Shown here: piece by piece, positions 35,562-46,078 of the stretch
Layout: each line of letters opens with the position of its first letter
Numbering within the stretch: position 1 is the stretch's first letter
Source: Planctomycetota bacterium
GTDB taxonomy: Bacteria; Planctomycetota; Planctomycetia; Pirellulales; Pirellulaceae
DNA: 57,992 nucleotides
Direction of reading: 5' to 3'
Assembly: GCA_018970165.1 (NCBI GenBank)
Contig: JAGWWZ010000003.1
Span: 1-57,992 of the forward strand
The notes under the pieces: generated by a model
The model's database searches: none
What the model was told of the DNA's origin: nothing
The model's input: the letters and a program-made list of their open reading frames with translations, nothing else
Translations under genes and position numbers: made by a program

Positions 35562-36638
35562 TTAGACGGCCGGAACCGGGTTGGCGGCAAGCGCCGCCAC
35601 CGCAAAAGCCGGGGCCGACCGAGACAGTTCCGGACCGATCATCTCTCCGACCGCAATGGTATCTGAGAAGGGGGCAACGAGCTCGAGAGCGGCTTGTGCG
35701 AGAAACTCTCCATGACCGCAAAGAACAATGGATTTTTGCGGAGATCCCTCCTGAATCAATCGGCGATCAAGCCGACCGGACACTTTGCGAATCGCCCGGG
35801 CGAGCAACGATGTTTGTCGCTGAAACACGTGCTCGGCGATCGCTGTGACGTCCTGGTCGGCCAGGGTCGAACTGTCCTCGCCCACCAACCTCGCCAAACG
35901 ATGCCTAGCCGATGACAAGTCAGCAGGCCGCCCATCGGCGGTATTGCAGTCATTTGGATCGGGCTCCAGCAGTCCGAGCCACAAGTAGACATCTCGCGTG
36001 GTCGCAAATTGCTCGTTCATGACCGGGCACCGTTTCCCGAAAAGGGGCGCCCACGGGACCACTCCCGCCAGATTCGAGCGTTCCACTCCGGTATAGATCA
36101 GCTCCCGACGGCGCAGTCGCTGGGAATCGGTCTTGGAGCCGGTCGCTACTCCGTTGGGGCCGAGGGGAATCACATCGATTGTCGTGGAACCGACATCGAC
36201 GACGACCCCATGCGATTGTGCGATCCATCGACTCGACCACTGGGCCAGCGCGTGCCAATTCGACGCAGCAGCCAACCACGGCTCACGCGCCGCTTGTGAC
36301 GGGCTGCGCCAGCAACCATCGACACAATACACTCGCACCATGGTTGCGGGAAGGATGCTGGTTACCTGCTCAAGGATGACCGCCACCCCTTCGGCTCGCG
36401 TTGCAAAGCAATCGGCTAGTTCGCCGGTCATGGTCAACGCGATACCTTCAAACGCAGGTGCGTCATCGATCAGTTTCGCAAGCTGCAGCGCAAGCTGATT
36501 GGCCTCGCGCCACATCGGAAAGCAAACCGATCGCGTCCACCCATGAGTGTGTGCGGCCTTGAGATTGGCACCACCGATATCCAATCCCAACCACGGTGCA
36601 ATATCCGTTGGATTCGATGATGAAGAACTGGAACTCAT
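35562..36638 (-). CDS. H4MPT-pathway hydantoinase/oxoprolinase-type protein (MfnF-like)
   Basis: A 358-residue cytosolic protein. The chosen ATG at 36638 begins a Ser-rich stretch followed by WLGLDIGGANLKAA, an actin/sugar-kinase-type phosphate loop; an ATG at 36683 would overlap queA. VVVDVGSTTIDVIPL is the second phosphate motif and LCGHGEFLAQAAL the adenosine motif. This matches the protein family linked to tetrahydromethanopterin-dependent C1 transfer, which includes the methanofuran enzyme MfnF. Planctomycetes are known to have H4MPT genes. It lies 26 bases downstream of queA. Confidence 0.78.
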   Translation of the reverse strand: MSSSSSSSNPTDIAPWLGLDIGGANLKAAHTHGWTRSVCFPMWREANQLALQLAKLIDDAPAFEGIALTMTGELADCFATRAEGVAVILEQVTSILPATMVRVYCVDGCWRSPSQAAREPWLAAASNWHALAQWSSRWIAQSHGVVVDVGSTTIDVIPLGPNGVATGSKTDSQRLRRRELIYTGVERSNLAGVVPWAPLFGKRCPVMNEQFATTRDVYLWLGLLEPDPNDCNTADGRPADLSSARHRLARLVGEDSSTLADQDVTAIAEHVFQRQTSLLARAIRKVSGRLDRRLIQEGSPQKSIVLCGHGEFLAQAALELVAPFSDTIAVGEMIGPELSRSAPAFAVAALAANPVPAV

Positions 36639-36664
36639 ATTGCCGCACCCTGCTGTTGCAATGA

Positions 36665-37747
36665 TCAAATAATCAGCATGCAATCGCCATAACTGAAGAA
36701 CCGATACTTCTCTTCGACTGCCTTGCGATAAGCTTCCAACATTAAGTCCCGTGACGCAAATGCGCTGACCAGAACCAGCAACGTGCTTCGCGGCAAGTGA
36801 AAATTCGTGAGCATGAGATCCACGGCTGCAAATCGATGGCCCGGTCGGATAAACAGATCGGTTTCACCGGTCCATTCGGTGAGTTGTCCGTTTCCTTTCA
36901 AGGCCGCTGTTTCCAGGGTGCGAACCGAAGTTGTTCCAACCGCCAATATCCGTCCCCCTTCGGCTCGCGAGCTCAACAATCGGCGGACAACATTGCCTTG
37001 GATCTGAGCCCACTCGCTATGCATCTTGTGGGCGTCGAGCGAAGTGACCTGGACCGGTCGGAAGGTTCCCAGCCCAACATGCAATGTCACCGATGCGAGC
37101 GCCACTCCGGCGGATCGAACCTTTTGCAGAAGGTCTTCGGTGAGATGCAAACCAGCCGTCGGTGCAGCGACCGAACCAGGGTTTCGTGCATAAACTGTCT
37201 GGTATCTCTGGCGATCTATCTCGGTCATCTGACCATCGCGGATATACGGAGGCAACGGTACTCGCCCCGATCGTTCGAGCATCTCAAACCAATCTAGCTC
37301 CGGGTCGAGGCGAACCAGCAGTTTCCCCTCATCTGCATGGCCGACAACGATCAAGTTTTGAATCTCTCGCCCTTCGGCATCGCGAAGAACGATCCGTTCG
37401 CCCATCGTGAGTCGACCACGGGTTTTGGAGAGGAGCTCTCCGATGCCGTTTTCCACCCGCAGGAACAAACCTTCCCAGCGGCCGCCGGTTTGTTTGCGAT
37501 AACCGATCAGGCGAGCAGGGATCACCTTCGAATCATTCACAACGATCGCATCCCCTGCCCGCAACATCGATGGCAAGTCGCGAATCGATGCATGTTCGAT
37601 CCGTCCGGTGCGCCGATCGATGATCATCATGCGAGCATCGGTTCGATGGAGGGGTGGCTCCTGGGCAATCAATTCCCGAGGCAACTCGAAGTCGTACAAA
37701 TCGAGTTCATTGGGGGTGGCGTTGTCGGGAGCTTTTGGAGAGGTCAT
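36665..37747 (-). CDS. queA: tRNA ribosyltransferase-isomerase QueA (queuosine synthesis)
   Basis: A 360-residue enzyme that transfers the ribosyl part of S-adenosylmethionine to preQ1 in tRNA, making epoxyqueuosine. The ATG at 37747 (MTSPKAPDNATPNELDLYDFELP) fits the family start; 46 upstream codons are open but not conserved. LDLYDFELPRELIAQ, GDAIVVNDSKVIPARL, SVAAPTAGLHLTEDLL, LHVGLGTFRPV and LTNFHLPRSTLLVLVSAF are the family motifs. It lies between a DUF1080 gene and the MfnF-like gene on the same strand. No preQ1 riboswitch is visible upstream. Confidence 0.93.
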   Translation of the reverse strand: MTSPKAPDNATPNELDLYDFELPRELIAQEPPLHRTDARMMIIDRRTGRIEHASIRDLPSMLRAGDAIVVNDSKVIPARLIGYRKQTGGRWEGLFLRVENGIGELLSKTRGRLTMGERIVLRDAEGREIQNLIVVGHADEGKLLVRLDPELDWFEMLERSGRVPLPPYIRDGQMTEIDRQRYQTVYARNPGSVAAPTAGLHLTEDLLQKVRSAGVALASVTLHVGLGTFRPVQVTSLDAHKMHSEWAQIQGNVVRRLLSSRAEGGRILAVGTTSVRTLETAALKGNGQLTEWTGETDLFIRPGHRFAAVDLMLTNFHLPRSTLLVLVSAFASRDLMLEAYRKAVEEKYRFFSYGDCMLII

Positions 37748-37821
37748 CGGTTCTCTTGTTTCGCGATGGAATTCACAGCAGCATTCTATCCATCGCAGAG
37801 CATTCGTCGAACCATTTGAAA

Positions 37822-38574
37822 TTAAGGGAGTTCCCGAATCCGAATGTTTCGGAACTCGACGGGAGCACCCTCGGATTCCAAACACAGATAACCCTCGGCG
37901 GGTGAAGCATCCGAACCGCCAGAGACTTCATGGCCGTTGACCCACAATCGAACTTCTCCGCCGATGGCTCGAACGTAATAAAAATTCCATTGAGGCGAAG
38001 GGAGGCTGAATTGCCCCTTGGGAAAACTTCGCGAACCGTCGGGCGAAAGAGGAGGAAAGGGTTTCAGTTTCGATTTTCCAACAGGAAAAATATCGCCATG
38101 GGTGGTAAACCAAGTGGCCTTCTTGCCGGAGGATTTTTCATACAGTTCGGTATAGCCATGATCGAGTACTTGGACTTCGATCCCGGCGCTGGGCAAACGA
38201 TTGGGTGGAAGTCCCTCGAGCGCTTCCTCGGGGGTCCACAAAAAGAACCCCGAATTGCCTCCGTGTGACAGATGCCTCCACCAGCCGACGAATTCCAGGT
38301 TGCGATATTTCTTAGCTGATCGAAGGACACCTACAGGATTTCCCGTGCAATGGACCCGTGGGCCGTCCCATGTCCATGTCGCTTCATCGCAATTGGCCCG
38401 CACGAAATCAGACGCTCCGAGTTCCACCCAACCATCGGCCGTTGTGTCGATCTGAATCTTCGGGGACCCCTGGCCCACCGAAGGATCCTCTTGTGCCACT
38501 ACGCTTGAAGCGGGAGCGATAAGAAGAAATGCCATTCCGGCTAGTGAGAGATCGAGCAGGGCTTTCTTAAACAT
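37822..38574 (-). CDS. Secreted DUF1080 protein, second copy
   Basis: A 250-residue protein from the ATG at 38574 (MFKKALLDLSLAGMAFLLIAPASSVVAQ), preceded by GAGGAAACC. The signal peptide is clear. The DUF1080 pattern is visible as WVELGASDFVRANCDEATWTW, GNSGFFLWTP, PSAGIEVQVLDHGY and EGYLCLESEGAPVEFRNIRIRELP. The second gene at 10228-10989 is a diverged paralogue with the same domain. It is likely an extracellular or periplasmic sugar-related protein. The gap of 64 bases to radC suggests a separate start. Confidence 0.87.
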   Translation of the reverse strand: MFKKALLDLSLAGMAFLLIAPASSVVAQEDPSVGQGSPKIQIDTTADGWVELGASDFVRANCDEATWTWDGPRVHCTGNPVGVLRSAKKYRNLEFVGWWRHLSHGGNSGFFLWTPEEALEGLPPNRLPSAGIEVQVLDHGYTELYEKSSGKKATWFTTHGDIFPVGKSKLKPFPPLSPDGSRSFPKGQFSLPSPQWNFYYVRAIGGEVRLWVNGHEVSGGSDASPAEGYLCLESEGAPVEFRNIRIRELP

Positions 38575-38638
38575 GATGTTCTGGTTTCCTCGAATGATAT
38601 TGAACTTAGGATTGGATTGGTGAAGGGGGTATGTGGGT

Positions 38639-39586
38639 TTACCGTCCAGCAATGATACTATGGCCGCGCTCTTTCGAAACGATGATGTGATCGAGAACTC
38701 GAATTCCAAGGAGCTCGCCGACTTTGGTCAAGCGATCGGTGACTGCATGATCCTCGCGGCTGGGTGTTGGATCGCCCGAAGGATGGTTATGTACCAGTAG
38801 GATCGCAGAGGCGCTATCCCGAATCGCAGGCTTGAACACTTCGCGAGGATGAACCAAGCTCGCGTCGAGAGTTCCAACGGTGATCCGATGCGATTGGATC
38901 GGCCCGTGCTGGGTATCGAGTGTGACGATGTGAAACTCTTCTTGTTTGCCATCGGTCGCGAGCCGCGCGAATTTTTGCACGCAATAATTCACGGCATCGT
39001 CTGAGCCTCGGATTCGTACCGGGATGTCAGGCTTGTCATCGCGCAGGGCAGCGACGCGCCGTCCCAACTCGATCCCAGCCATGATCTGGCAGTAACTGTC
39101 TTTGCGTATCGCAGGGGAAATCGCCTTCAGTTCCGCAAGTCCTGCTTCGCACAACATTCCCAAGCGAGAGTCTCCATACTTCTGCATCAATCGGCGTCCG
39201 GCTTGAACCGCCGACTCGCCGGTGACTCCAACTCGAATCAGGATCGCCAGCAACTGAGCTTCGGTCAGATGCGCTGCGCCATCGCTGAGCAACTGTTCGC
39301 GCGGCCGATCGGAAACCGGAGACTGCTTGACTTGGTCGCCAAAAACTTGTCGATCGATCCACATGTCGACAGGATGGGGTGCGTCATTACGCCAGCGATA
39401 GAGCGTCTCCTTTCTATCTTTGCTCTCCACCAAATGGCCAGCCTGGGCCAATTGCTTCAAGACCCGCGTCACATAGGCCGGACTCAAATCGCGGCATTGC
39501 AATTTGGCCCACGCGACGGAAAAAGAATCATCGGTCTTGATCGAATAGACCAACTGACGCAGTTTGCGTACGCGATCTTCACTCAT
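38639..39586 (-). CDS. radC: RadC/JAB-domain protein with an added N-terminal winged helix
   Basis: A 315-residue protein. Residues about 95-315 are RadC-type: REQLLSDGAAHLTEAQLLAILIRVG, then the JAMM metal site with Glu217 (KQEEFHI), His266 and His268 (HNHPSGDPTPS) and Asp279. The first 75 residues are an extra region (AYVTRVLKQLAQAGHLVESKDRKETLYRW) that reads as a winged-helix DNA-binding domain, not usual in RadC. RadC proteins are widespread with unclear function; the JAMM site suggests a metallopeptidase-like activity. The added domain suggests DNA targeting. Confidence 0.83.
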   Translation of the reverse strand: MSEDRVRKLRQLVYSIKTDDSFSVAWAKLQCRDLSPAYVTRVLKQLAQAGHLVESKDRKETLYRWRNDAPHPVDMWIDRQVFGDQVKQSPVSDRPREQLLSDGAAHLTEAQLLAILIRVGVTGESAVQAGRRLMQKYGDSRLGMLCEAGLAELKAISPAIRKDSYCQIMAGIELGRRVAALRDDKPDIPVRIRGSDDAVNYCVQKFARLATDGKQEEFHIVTLDTQHGPIQSHRITVGTLDASLVHPREVFKPAIRDSASAILLVHNHPSGDPTPSREDHAVTDRLTKVGELLGIRVLDHIIVSKERGHSIIAGR

Positions 39587-39620
39587 GATGCATTTTCAGT
39601 TCCCTCATTCCATTCATCCG

Positions 39621-40088
39621 CTACAAGCCGAAGAATAGTCCCGCCGCGATTCCTCCACGCGCGGACCAAGCGATCGTTCGGATCCAGTTTGTAGCGATCA
39701 AGCGATCAATTGTATCGGGATTTTTTCCGTGCTGCAGACGGTTGTGAAGCGGCACTTGGATAAAAAATGTACTCCACCAGTTGATCGCTGCGAGCACCGA
39801 CCCAACCACTGAAAGCCCTAAAGTGATCGAGTTCGGAGCGAGAAACAGCAAACCGGCCGCGATCGCGCCCTCCAGGATCATGATCGGAGCAACGATCTGC
39901 CCGATCCGATCGCAATGCATCTTCTCAAAGGCTATGAATCGATCCGGTTCCGCATAATGCATGCTCGGATAATGGACTCGCTGAACGATCCAGATCAGTC
40001 CGACCAAAAACCAAGTCACCGCTCCATGCGCCACGATCGCGATCGTCCACCATGGCATTGCGTTGGCTTCGAACAAGTTAAACGCCAT
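39621..40088 (-). CDS. Four-helix integral membrane protein (DUF1772-like)
   Basis: A 155-residue protein with four predicted transmembrane segments: IVAHGAVTWFLVGLIWIV, IVAPIMILEGAIAAGLLFL, ITLGLSVVGSVLAAINWWSTFF and a C-terminal AWSARGGIAAGLFFGL. The loop QRVHYPSMHYAE and the segment VPLHNRLQHGKNPDTIDRLIATNWIRT resemble DUF1772-type proteins. A GGAG ribosome-binding site precedes the ATG at 40088. Function unknown. Confidence 0.7.
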   Translation of the reverse strand: MAFNLFEANAMPWWTIAIVAHGAVTWFLVGLIWIVQRVHYPSMHYAEPDRFIAFEKMHCDRIGQIVAPIMILEGAIAAGLLFLAPNSITLGLSVVGSVLAAINWWSTFFIQVPLHNRLQHGKNPDTIDRLIATNWIRTIAWSARGGIAAGLFFGL

Positions 40089-40129
40089 GAATTAAGCTCC
40101 ACGAATTAAGCCCCAGGGGATAGTGGCAT

Positions 40130-40891
40130 TCACTTGCGGTTCGGGGATCGCAACTCGGCAAAGGTATCACCGTTGTTGACCGCAGACGTTCGATAGCCAC
40201 GCTCCTTGAGGAACTCAAGGCTTCGCGCGTACTCCTCCGCCGGGAGATGAAGGTTTTCGTAGTAGATGAATTGCGGGAAACTCGGCAAGCTGTCGATTTG
40301 ACGGACGATCTCAAAATCGAATCCTTCGGTATCGCTGGTGAGGAGATCGACTCTCGGAAAACCGCGCTGCTGGATTACTTCTGAGAGCGGGACGCATGGG
40401 ACGGTTTCGGAAACGATCCAGTTCTCGATGTCGGGAATGCGATCGCGATGGCTGGCAATCACTTCCCTGCGAGCGGAGGCAAGTTGATTGGCCCAGTGCG
40501 GTAGTCCTTGGACATCATCGCGAACCTTGTAGAGCGTGAGAGTGCGGGCGGTATCGCTGTCGCGAGCGTCAGGTTTCGATTCCGGTCCGATGGCTGCATG
40601 AACGATATGGATGTGTTCTCGGTCTGCATAGATGGATCGCAGTACGTCGATGCATGAAGACTGCGGTTCGACGAGGATGGCTCGCCACTCGATCCCTTCG
40701 AGCAGAAATCGGTGAAACGGATCGGATGTGATCCCGTTGTGAGCGCCGATCTGAACAAAGTAAAACGGTTCGTGCGTGAGCTCCCAGTTCCGTATCGCTC
40801 GCTCAAACGGGTGAATGCGAACCAGCCGAAATCCAAATCGGTGAACCGCACGGTGAAGCGAACTTCGAAGGATGGATCGCAAAGTACGCAT
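40130..40891 (-). CDS. FkbM-family SAM-dependent methyltransferase
   Basis: A 253-residue protein. FVQIGAHNGITSDPF is motif I (glycine loop) of the FkbM family, followed by AILVEPQ with the acidic residue for SAM ribose. RVDLLTSDTEGFDFEIVRQI is the typical VD...KIDxEGxE motif. The enzyme probably O-methylates a sugar or polyketide. No glycan biosynthesis genes lie beside it. The start is uncertain by a few residues. It is divergent from thiC across 197 bases. Confidence 0.85.
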   Translation of the reverse strand: MRTLRSILRSSLHRAVHRFGFRLVRIHPFERAIRNWELTHEPFYFVQIGAHNGITSDPFHRFLLEGIEWRAILVEPQSSCIDVLRSIYADREHIHIVHAAIGPESKPDARDSDTARTLTLYKVRDDVQGLPHWANQLASARREVIASHRDRIPDIENWIVSETVPCVPLSEVIQQRGFPRVDLLTSDTEGFDFEIVRQIDSLPSFPQFIYYENLHLPAEEYARSLEFLKERGYRTSAVNNGDTFAELRSPNRK

Positions 40892-40944
40892 CAGAAAAAC
40901 CGTCGGCTGTAGCGTGGAGACCGGATGATATTCCAGGGAAGTAA

Positions 40945-42423
<1,479 letters not shown>

Positions 42424-42459
42424 ACCCATAGCCAGGACTCTTCGACAGCGAGTAGGATC

Positions 42460-43284
42460 ATGAAGCAGCGCTTCGATCGCGATAGGGCGCTGCAAGCGAT
42501 CGATCAACTTGGTTACTTTCAGAGCGTGCGTTGGTGGGAAGAAATCGATTCCACCAATCGATGTTTAGCGAGAGAATTGAAGTCCGATAATCCCCCTTCG
42601 TTGCCAGCGCTTCTCGTCGCCGATCGGCAGCTTGCCGGAGTCGGTAGAGGACGGAACAGTTGGTGGTCCCCGTCCGGTTGCTTGATGTTTTCGATGGCTG
42701 TGCCTTGGTCGATACCCGAATCGGAGCGAGCGACGCTTCCCCTCCAGGTTGGATTGGCGGTAGCTCAATCGCTCGCGGATTGGTCGGTCGATCAACCGAA
42801 AGTGAAATGGCCCAACGATGTCTACATCGAAGATCGGAAGGTCTGCGGTATATTGATTGAATCTTCGACACGCAGGATGGATGGGAATGTAGAAGAGTAC
42901 TCTATCATTGGCATCGGCATCAACTGTTGCATTGATTGGACGGGAGCGCCGGAAGAACTGCGCGCATCGGCTATCAGTCTCCACGAGGCGTCGCCTAAGA
43001 GTTTAGCGGAATCGATTTCACCCGAATCGATTCTCGTATCGGTCTTGCAACACTGGCGCAACGTCTCTGACAGATCGAGAATGGATAAACAGTGGCTGGG
43101 CAGAGAATGGGCGGAGTGGAGTTGGCTGGAGGGCAAGTGGGTTGAGATCGTCTCCAGTGGATCTTCGTTGATTGGTCTCGCTAAGGGAATCAATTCCTCA
43201 GGGGCGCTGTTGATCGAAGATCGGTTCGGTCGAACGCACGCGGTTCTATCCGGTACGGTCCGTGCGATCGAAGACGGTTGTTAG
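42460..43284 (+). CDS. birA: Biotin--protein ligase, short form without a DNA-binding domain
   Basis: A 274-residue enzyme that attaches biotin to carboxyl-carrier proteins. The N-terminus starts directly in the catalytic domain with WWEEIDSTNR, and GVGRGRNSWWSPSG is the biotinyl-AMP loop. VKWPNDVYIEDRKVCGILIES holds the catalytic lysines, and YSIIGIGINC is the following strand. No winged helix precedes it, so it is a group I enzyme and not a repressor. AGTAGGATC gives the ribosome-binding site. The pairing with thiC links biotin and thiamine cofactors in layout only. Confidence 0.9.
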   Translation: MKQRFDRDRALQAIDQLGYFQSVRWWEEIDSTNRCLARELKSDNPPSLPALLVADRQLAGVGRGRNSWWSPSGCLMFSMAVPWSIPESERATLPLQVGLAVAQSLADWSVDQPKVKWPNDVYIEDRKVCGILIESSTRRMDGNVEEYSIIGIGINCCIDWTGAPEELRASAISLHEASPKSLAESISPESILVSVLQHWRNVSDRSRMDKQWLGREWAEWSWLEGKWVEIVSSGSSLIGLAKGINSSGALLIEDRFGRTHAVLSGTVRAIEDGC

Positions 43285-43301
43285 TCACGATTCTTGATTG
43301 T

Positions 43302-44453
43302 TTAAGCGAAGCAAGCTCGCGCGCGTCTCTGTCCTGGGTGAAAGGACAGGTCGCCTTTCACCGCTAACTCTTGCAAGCGGTCGGGGGAACCTGCGCCTCG
43401 GCTTCGTCCGAAGTACTTCTTGAAGCCCCACACCAGATCGCACCACATGTCTCCTGCGATCCCCAATCGCTCCAGGATCGGCATGTGATCATCCGGGATC
43501 TTACCCGGTTTGTCTGGTCGTCCTTGGCGACCGGTCCAGTCGAGCAGTTTCAAGTAATCCGCGAGCGAGATACTCAAGAAACCTTTGTCGCTTGCTCGCA
43601 AACCCTGCTTATGTGCCATCGGGCCGTGGGCACGGGGATTCAACGTCATCGGGGCTAGCCATCCATCTCTGGGGATCTTTGGGCCCTTCCGTTTTGCTGC
43701 GGCCTTGCGGCGTTCTTTGAGTTGATCAGGCGTGGAGGTCTTCAGGATGGTTGCCGCCTCTGCTTGCGAGATCGTTTGCATGGCGGCGGCCGAGGATTCG
43801 ATTTCCTTGCCTTTGAGAGCCTCGATACGATCGCAGGCGGATGTGTACTTGGATTTCTCGAGCGATTCGGCCATCGCGGCCCGGATCGGGTTCAGATCGA
43901 CGTACATGCAACAGGCCAGCAAGGCTGCTTCGTCGATGATGCGTTGAGCGCGAAAGCGACCTTGCCAGAAGGCGCCGGTGCATTGGTCTTGGAGATTGGC
44001 CAATCGGGCGATGGGTTCCGAGAGGGCTTTCATGAACCAGGAGACATCCGACAAGCGTTGGCGGATGATTGCGATTCGTTGAGCGTCATGGGCGAGGATA
44101 TCCACATCGTTGGTAGTGGGGTCACCGAGTTGTTCATCGATACGTTTACCGGGGAAGATCTGTAGCCAGCGGAGGGCGACTTGTCGATCGGACCAGGTTT
44201 CCACGACATCGGGTCGATTGCGCAGGACGATATGGAGGTGGTTGGAAAGAATGGCGTAGGAGAGGACATCGATCCCGAAGACGGAGGCGAGTTTCTCGAT
44301 CCGTTGTCGGATCCATTCTTTTCGGTAGGAGAAGTCTTTTCCGGTGACTTGGTCGAACCCGCTGAGGTAAGCGCGTCGGACGCATCGCTGAACGACGTGG
44401 AGGATCGAAACCTCCAGTGGGGAAAAAATCTCACATCGTTTCGGTCTCGGCAT
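43302..44453 (-). CDS. REP-associated tyrosine transposase (RAYT-like, Y1/HUH)
   Basis: A 383-residue protein from the ATG at 44453 (MPRPKRCEIF), preceded by GAGGAG. The HUH pair is His72 and His74 in LSNHLHIVL, followed by RWLQIFPG and the DxxxxAFWQGRF segment. YVDLNPIRAAMAESLE holds the likely catalytic Tyr of RAYT proteins, which act as domesticated single-strand transposases on REP palindromes. The C-terminal third is unlike small IS200 TnpA. No inverted repeats of a classic IS surround it. It is convergent with birA, 17 bases apart. REP-like hairpins lie just upstream. Confidence 0.82.
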   Translation of the reverse strand: MPRPKRCEIFSPLEVSILHVVQRCVRRAYLSGFDQVTGKDFSYRKEWIRQRIEKLASVFGIDVLSYAILSNHLHIVLRNRPDVVETWSDRQVALRWLQIFPGKRIDEQLGDPTTNDVDILAHDAQRIAIIRQRLSDVSWFMKALSEPIARLANLQDQCTGAFWQGRFRAQRIIDEAALLACCMYVDLNPIRAAMAESLEKSKYTSACDRIEALKGKEIESSAAAMQTISQAEAATILKTSTPDQLKERRKAAAKRKGPKIPRDGWLAPMTLNPRAHGPMAHKQGLRASDKGFLSISLADYLKLLDWTGRQGRPDKPGKIPDDHMPILERLGIAGDMWCDLVWGFKKYFGRSRGAGSPDRLQELAVKGDLSFHPGQRRARACFA

Positions 44454-44485
44454 AGCAAATCTCCTCAAAAGCGTACCATAACAAA

Positions 44486-44579
44486 TTGCCATCACCATGG
44501 CAATAGGTGCCAGGCACATATTGTCTGGGGGAGGTCGGTGACAAGCACCGACTGGGTTTGCCAGCTTCGCTGGGCAAAC
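44486..44579. repeat. REP-like hairpin cluster upstream of the RAYT gene
   Basis: Three stem-loops follow closely: TTGCCAT/ATGGCAA at 44486-44503, GTCGGTG/CACCGAC at 44534-44552 and GTTTGCC/GGCAAAC (with AGC/GCT inside) at 44556-44579. Between them is AATAGGTGCCAGGCAC, a word of the type that often flanks RAYT genes. The cluster sits between the transposase start and the porin terminator and is a good candidate for the palindromes recognised by the adjacent RAYT protein. Confidence 0.65.
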
Positions 44580-44613
44580 AAAAAAGATGCCTCACGTTTC
44601 CGCGAGGCATCTT
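44578..44613 (-). terminator. Rho-independent terminator of the porin gene
   Basis: On the minus strand, AAGATGCCTC (complement 44604-44613) pairs with GAGGCATCTT (complement 44584-44593), a perfect 10-bp stem with a 10-base loop, followed directly by TTTTGTTT. It lies 61 bases after the porin stop codon in the correct direction. Confidence 0.88.
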
Positions 44614-44674
44614 CCAGATTTTTTGATTTGACTGGCGATCGGCGATCTGAGACCAGTCTGACTTCTAGTTCGGA

Positions 44675-46078
44675 CTAGAACGTGAAGATCATGTCGCCAC
44701 CGAGAGCGGCTTGACTCCAACGATGTTGAGGTTCGTTGAATCCGATCCCCTGCTTATCCCATACCCATCGGCATTCCGGACGGAAAAGAAGGTTGGACGA
44801 AGCTCTGTAGTTGAAACCTGCAGTGTAGTTGTACACGTCTGCATTTTGCAGAAATCCTTGAGTCAAGAAGTTCTGGCCACCGGCGTTGAACCACTCGAAG
44901 CGTTGACCAAAGGCCCACCGATCGTTTACTTGGTAGATCAAATAATTGATGTTACCAAAGGTGTTGCGAAGGGTGTTCTGATTCTGATCCTTCGTGTAGA
45001 GAACGTCGGTCTGCGAGATAAAGGTCAGTTTGTCTGACAGTTTACCCGTTAGGATACCACTATGGATCTGACCACGCTCACGAGCGTAGGTAGCCGCACC
45101 CTCACCGAAGCGACCTTGGCAAGTTCCATAAACGAATGACCAAGTGTCGGTCAAAGTGCTCTTGAAACCACCTAGATACGCATCACCGTTGTTGTCGAAA
45201 CCGCTGTCCCAGCCGGTCACCCAACCATTGTAAACTTCGGTATTGTCGTCCAACTTGTAGGTGGTCAACGCACCGGTATGGGTGAAAGGCTCAGCGTTGT
45301 AGAAAGTGAACTGACGGCTGTAGAAGAAGTTGCCGGTTGCGGCGACCACTTCATTACCGATGATCGTGAAGAATTTCCCAACCTTCACACTGAAGTCACC
45401 CATGGCAACTTCCCCGTAAAGCTGTGGGAGAGCGTTGCCGTAGTAAGCACCGTTGTCCCAATTGGTATCCCAGTGGCCTGGCTTGCCGAACGCTTGAGTG
45501 TCAGGCGCATCAGTACCGTAGAGGTAGTCAACGCGACCACCAATGTCGATGCCGTTCGCACCATTCGCTTTCCGTTCTGCGTACAACCATTGTTGCTGCA
45601 GTTGAACATTCCGAGGGTAGTCGTTGAAGCTACGGGGATTCGCGGGGGTACCATTCCCATAAGCATGGTAACCAACAGCAGTCCAGCCACCGATGGTGAA
45701 ACCACCGATTGGGCATGGGAACAGTTTCCATGGGTTGTCCAGGCATCGGTTGTGGTCGAGCAGTCCGCCGCCGAGAAGACCTCCACCGAGAAGACCTCCA
45801 CCACCTCCACAGAGGCTGTCGCAACCGTTGCCATCGCAACCGTTACCCAGATCGCAGGCACCTTTATCGCAGCCAGCGGTCGCAGTCGCTGGTGCTACAG
45901 GAGCCGCAGCACCGTCGCTTGGGGACGTTGCTGGTGCAGCAGTTTTCCCTTCGTCGTAGTAGCTGTAATAAGTGGCGGGAGCGTAACGGGGAGCAGTTCG
46001 GTTGGTTTGACCGAAGGCCGTTCCCGAGATGCAAGCGCTGGCAATCATTGCACTGAGCGCGAGTCGGCTAAATTTCAT
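44675..46078 (-). CDS. BBP2-type outer-membrane beta-barrel porin
   Basis: A 467-residue protein from the ATG at 46078 (MKFSRLALSAMIASACISGTAFGQ), which gives a clean signal peptide; an upstream in-frame ATG at 46216 would add 46 residues. After a linker comes a Cys/Gly-rich stretch (about 75-110, GGGLLGGGLLGGGLLDHNRC) and then alternating amphipathic strands typical of a barrel (GGWTAVGYHAYGN, YGEVAMGDFSVKVGKFFTIIGNE, YLIYQVNDRWAFGQRFEW). The chain ends with DMIFTF, the C-terminal Phe signal for BAM insertion. It resembles planctomycete BBP2 porins. The substrate is unknown. Confidence 0.87.
   Translation of the reverse strand: MKFSRLALSAMIASACISGTAFGQTNRTAPRYAPATYYSYYDEGKTAAPATSPSDGAAAPVAPATATAGCDKGACDLGNGCDGNGCDSLCGGGGGLLGGGLLGGGLLDHNRCLDNPWKLFPCPIGGFTIGGWTAVGYHAYGNGTPANPRSFNDYPRNVQLQQQWLYAERKANGANGIDIGGRVDYLYGTDAPDTQAFGKPGHWDTNWDNGAYYGNALPQLYGEVAMGDFSVKVGKFFTIIGNEVVAATGNFFYSRQFTFYNAEPFTHTGALTTYKLDDNTEVYNGWVTGWDSGFDNNGDAYLGGFKSTLTDTWSFVYGTCQGRFGEGAATYARERGQIHSGILTGKLSDKLTFISQTDVLYTKDQNQNTLRNTFGNINYLIYQVNDRWAFGQRFEWFNAGGQNFLTQGFLQNADVYNYTAGFNYRASSNLLFRPECRWVWDKQGIGFNEPQHRWSQAALGGDMIFTF

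Noticed and set aside
36665-37885. preQ1 riboswitch before queA
   Set aside because: The short interval before the ATG at 37747 has no compact A-rich pseudoknot pattern.
43302-44453. A complete insertion sequence around the transposase
   Set aside because: No matching terminal inverted repeats or target duplication are visible; the gene fits a domesticated RAYT better than an active IS.
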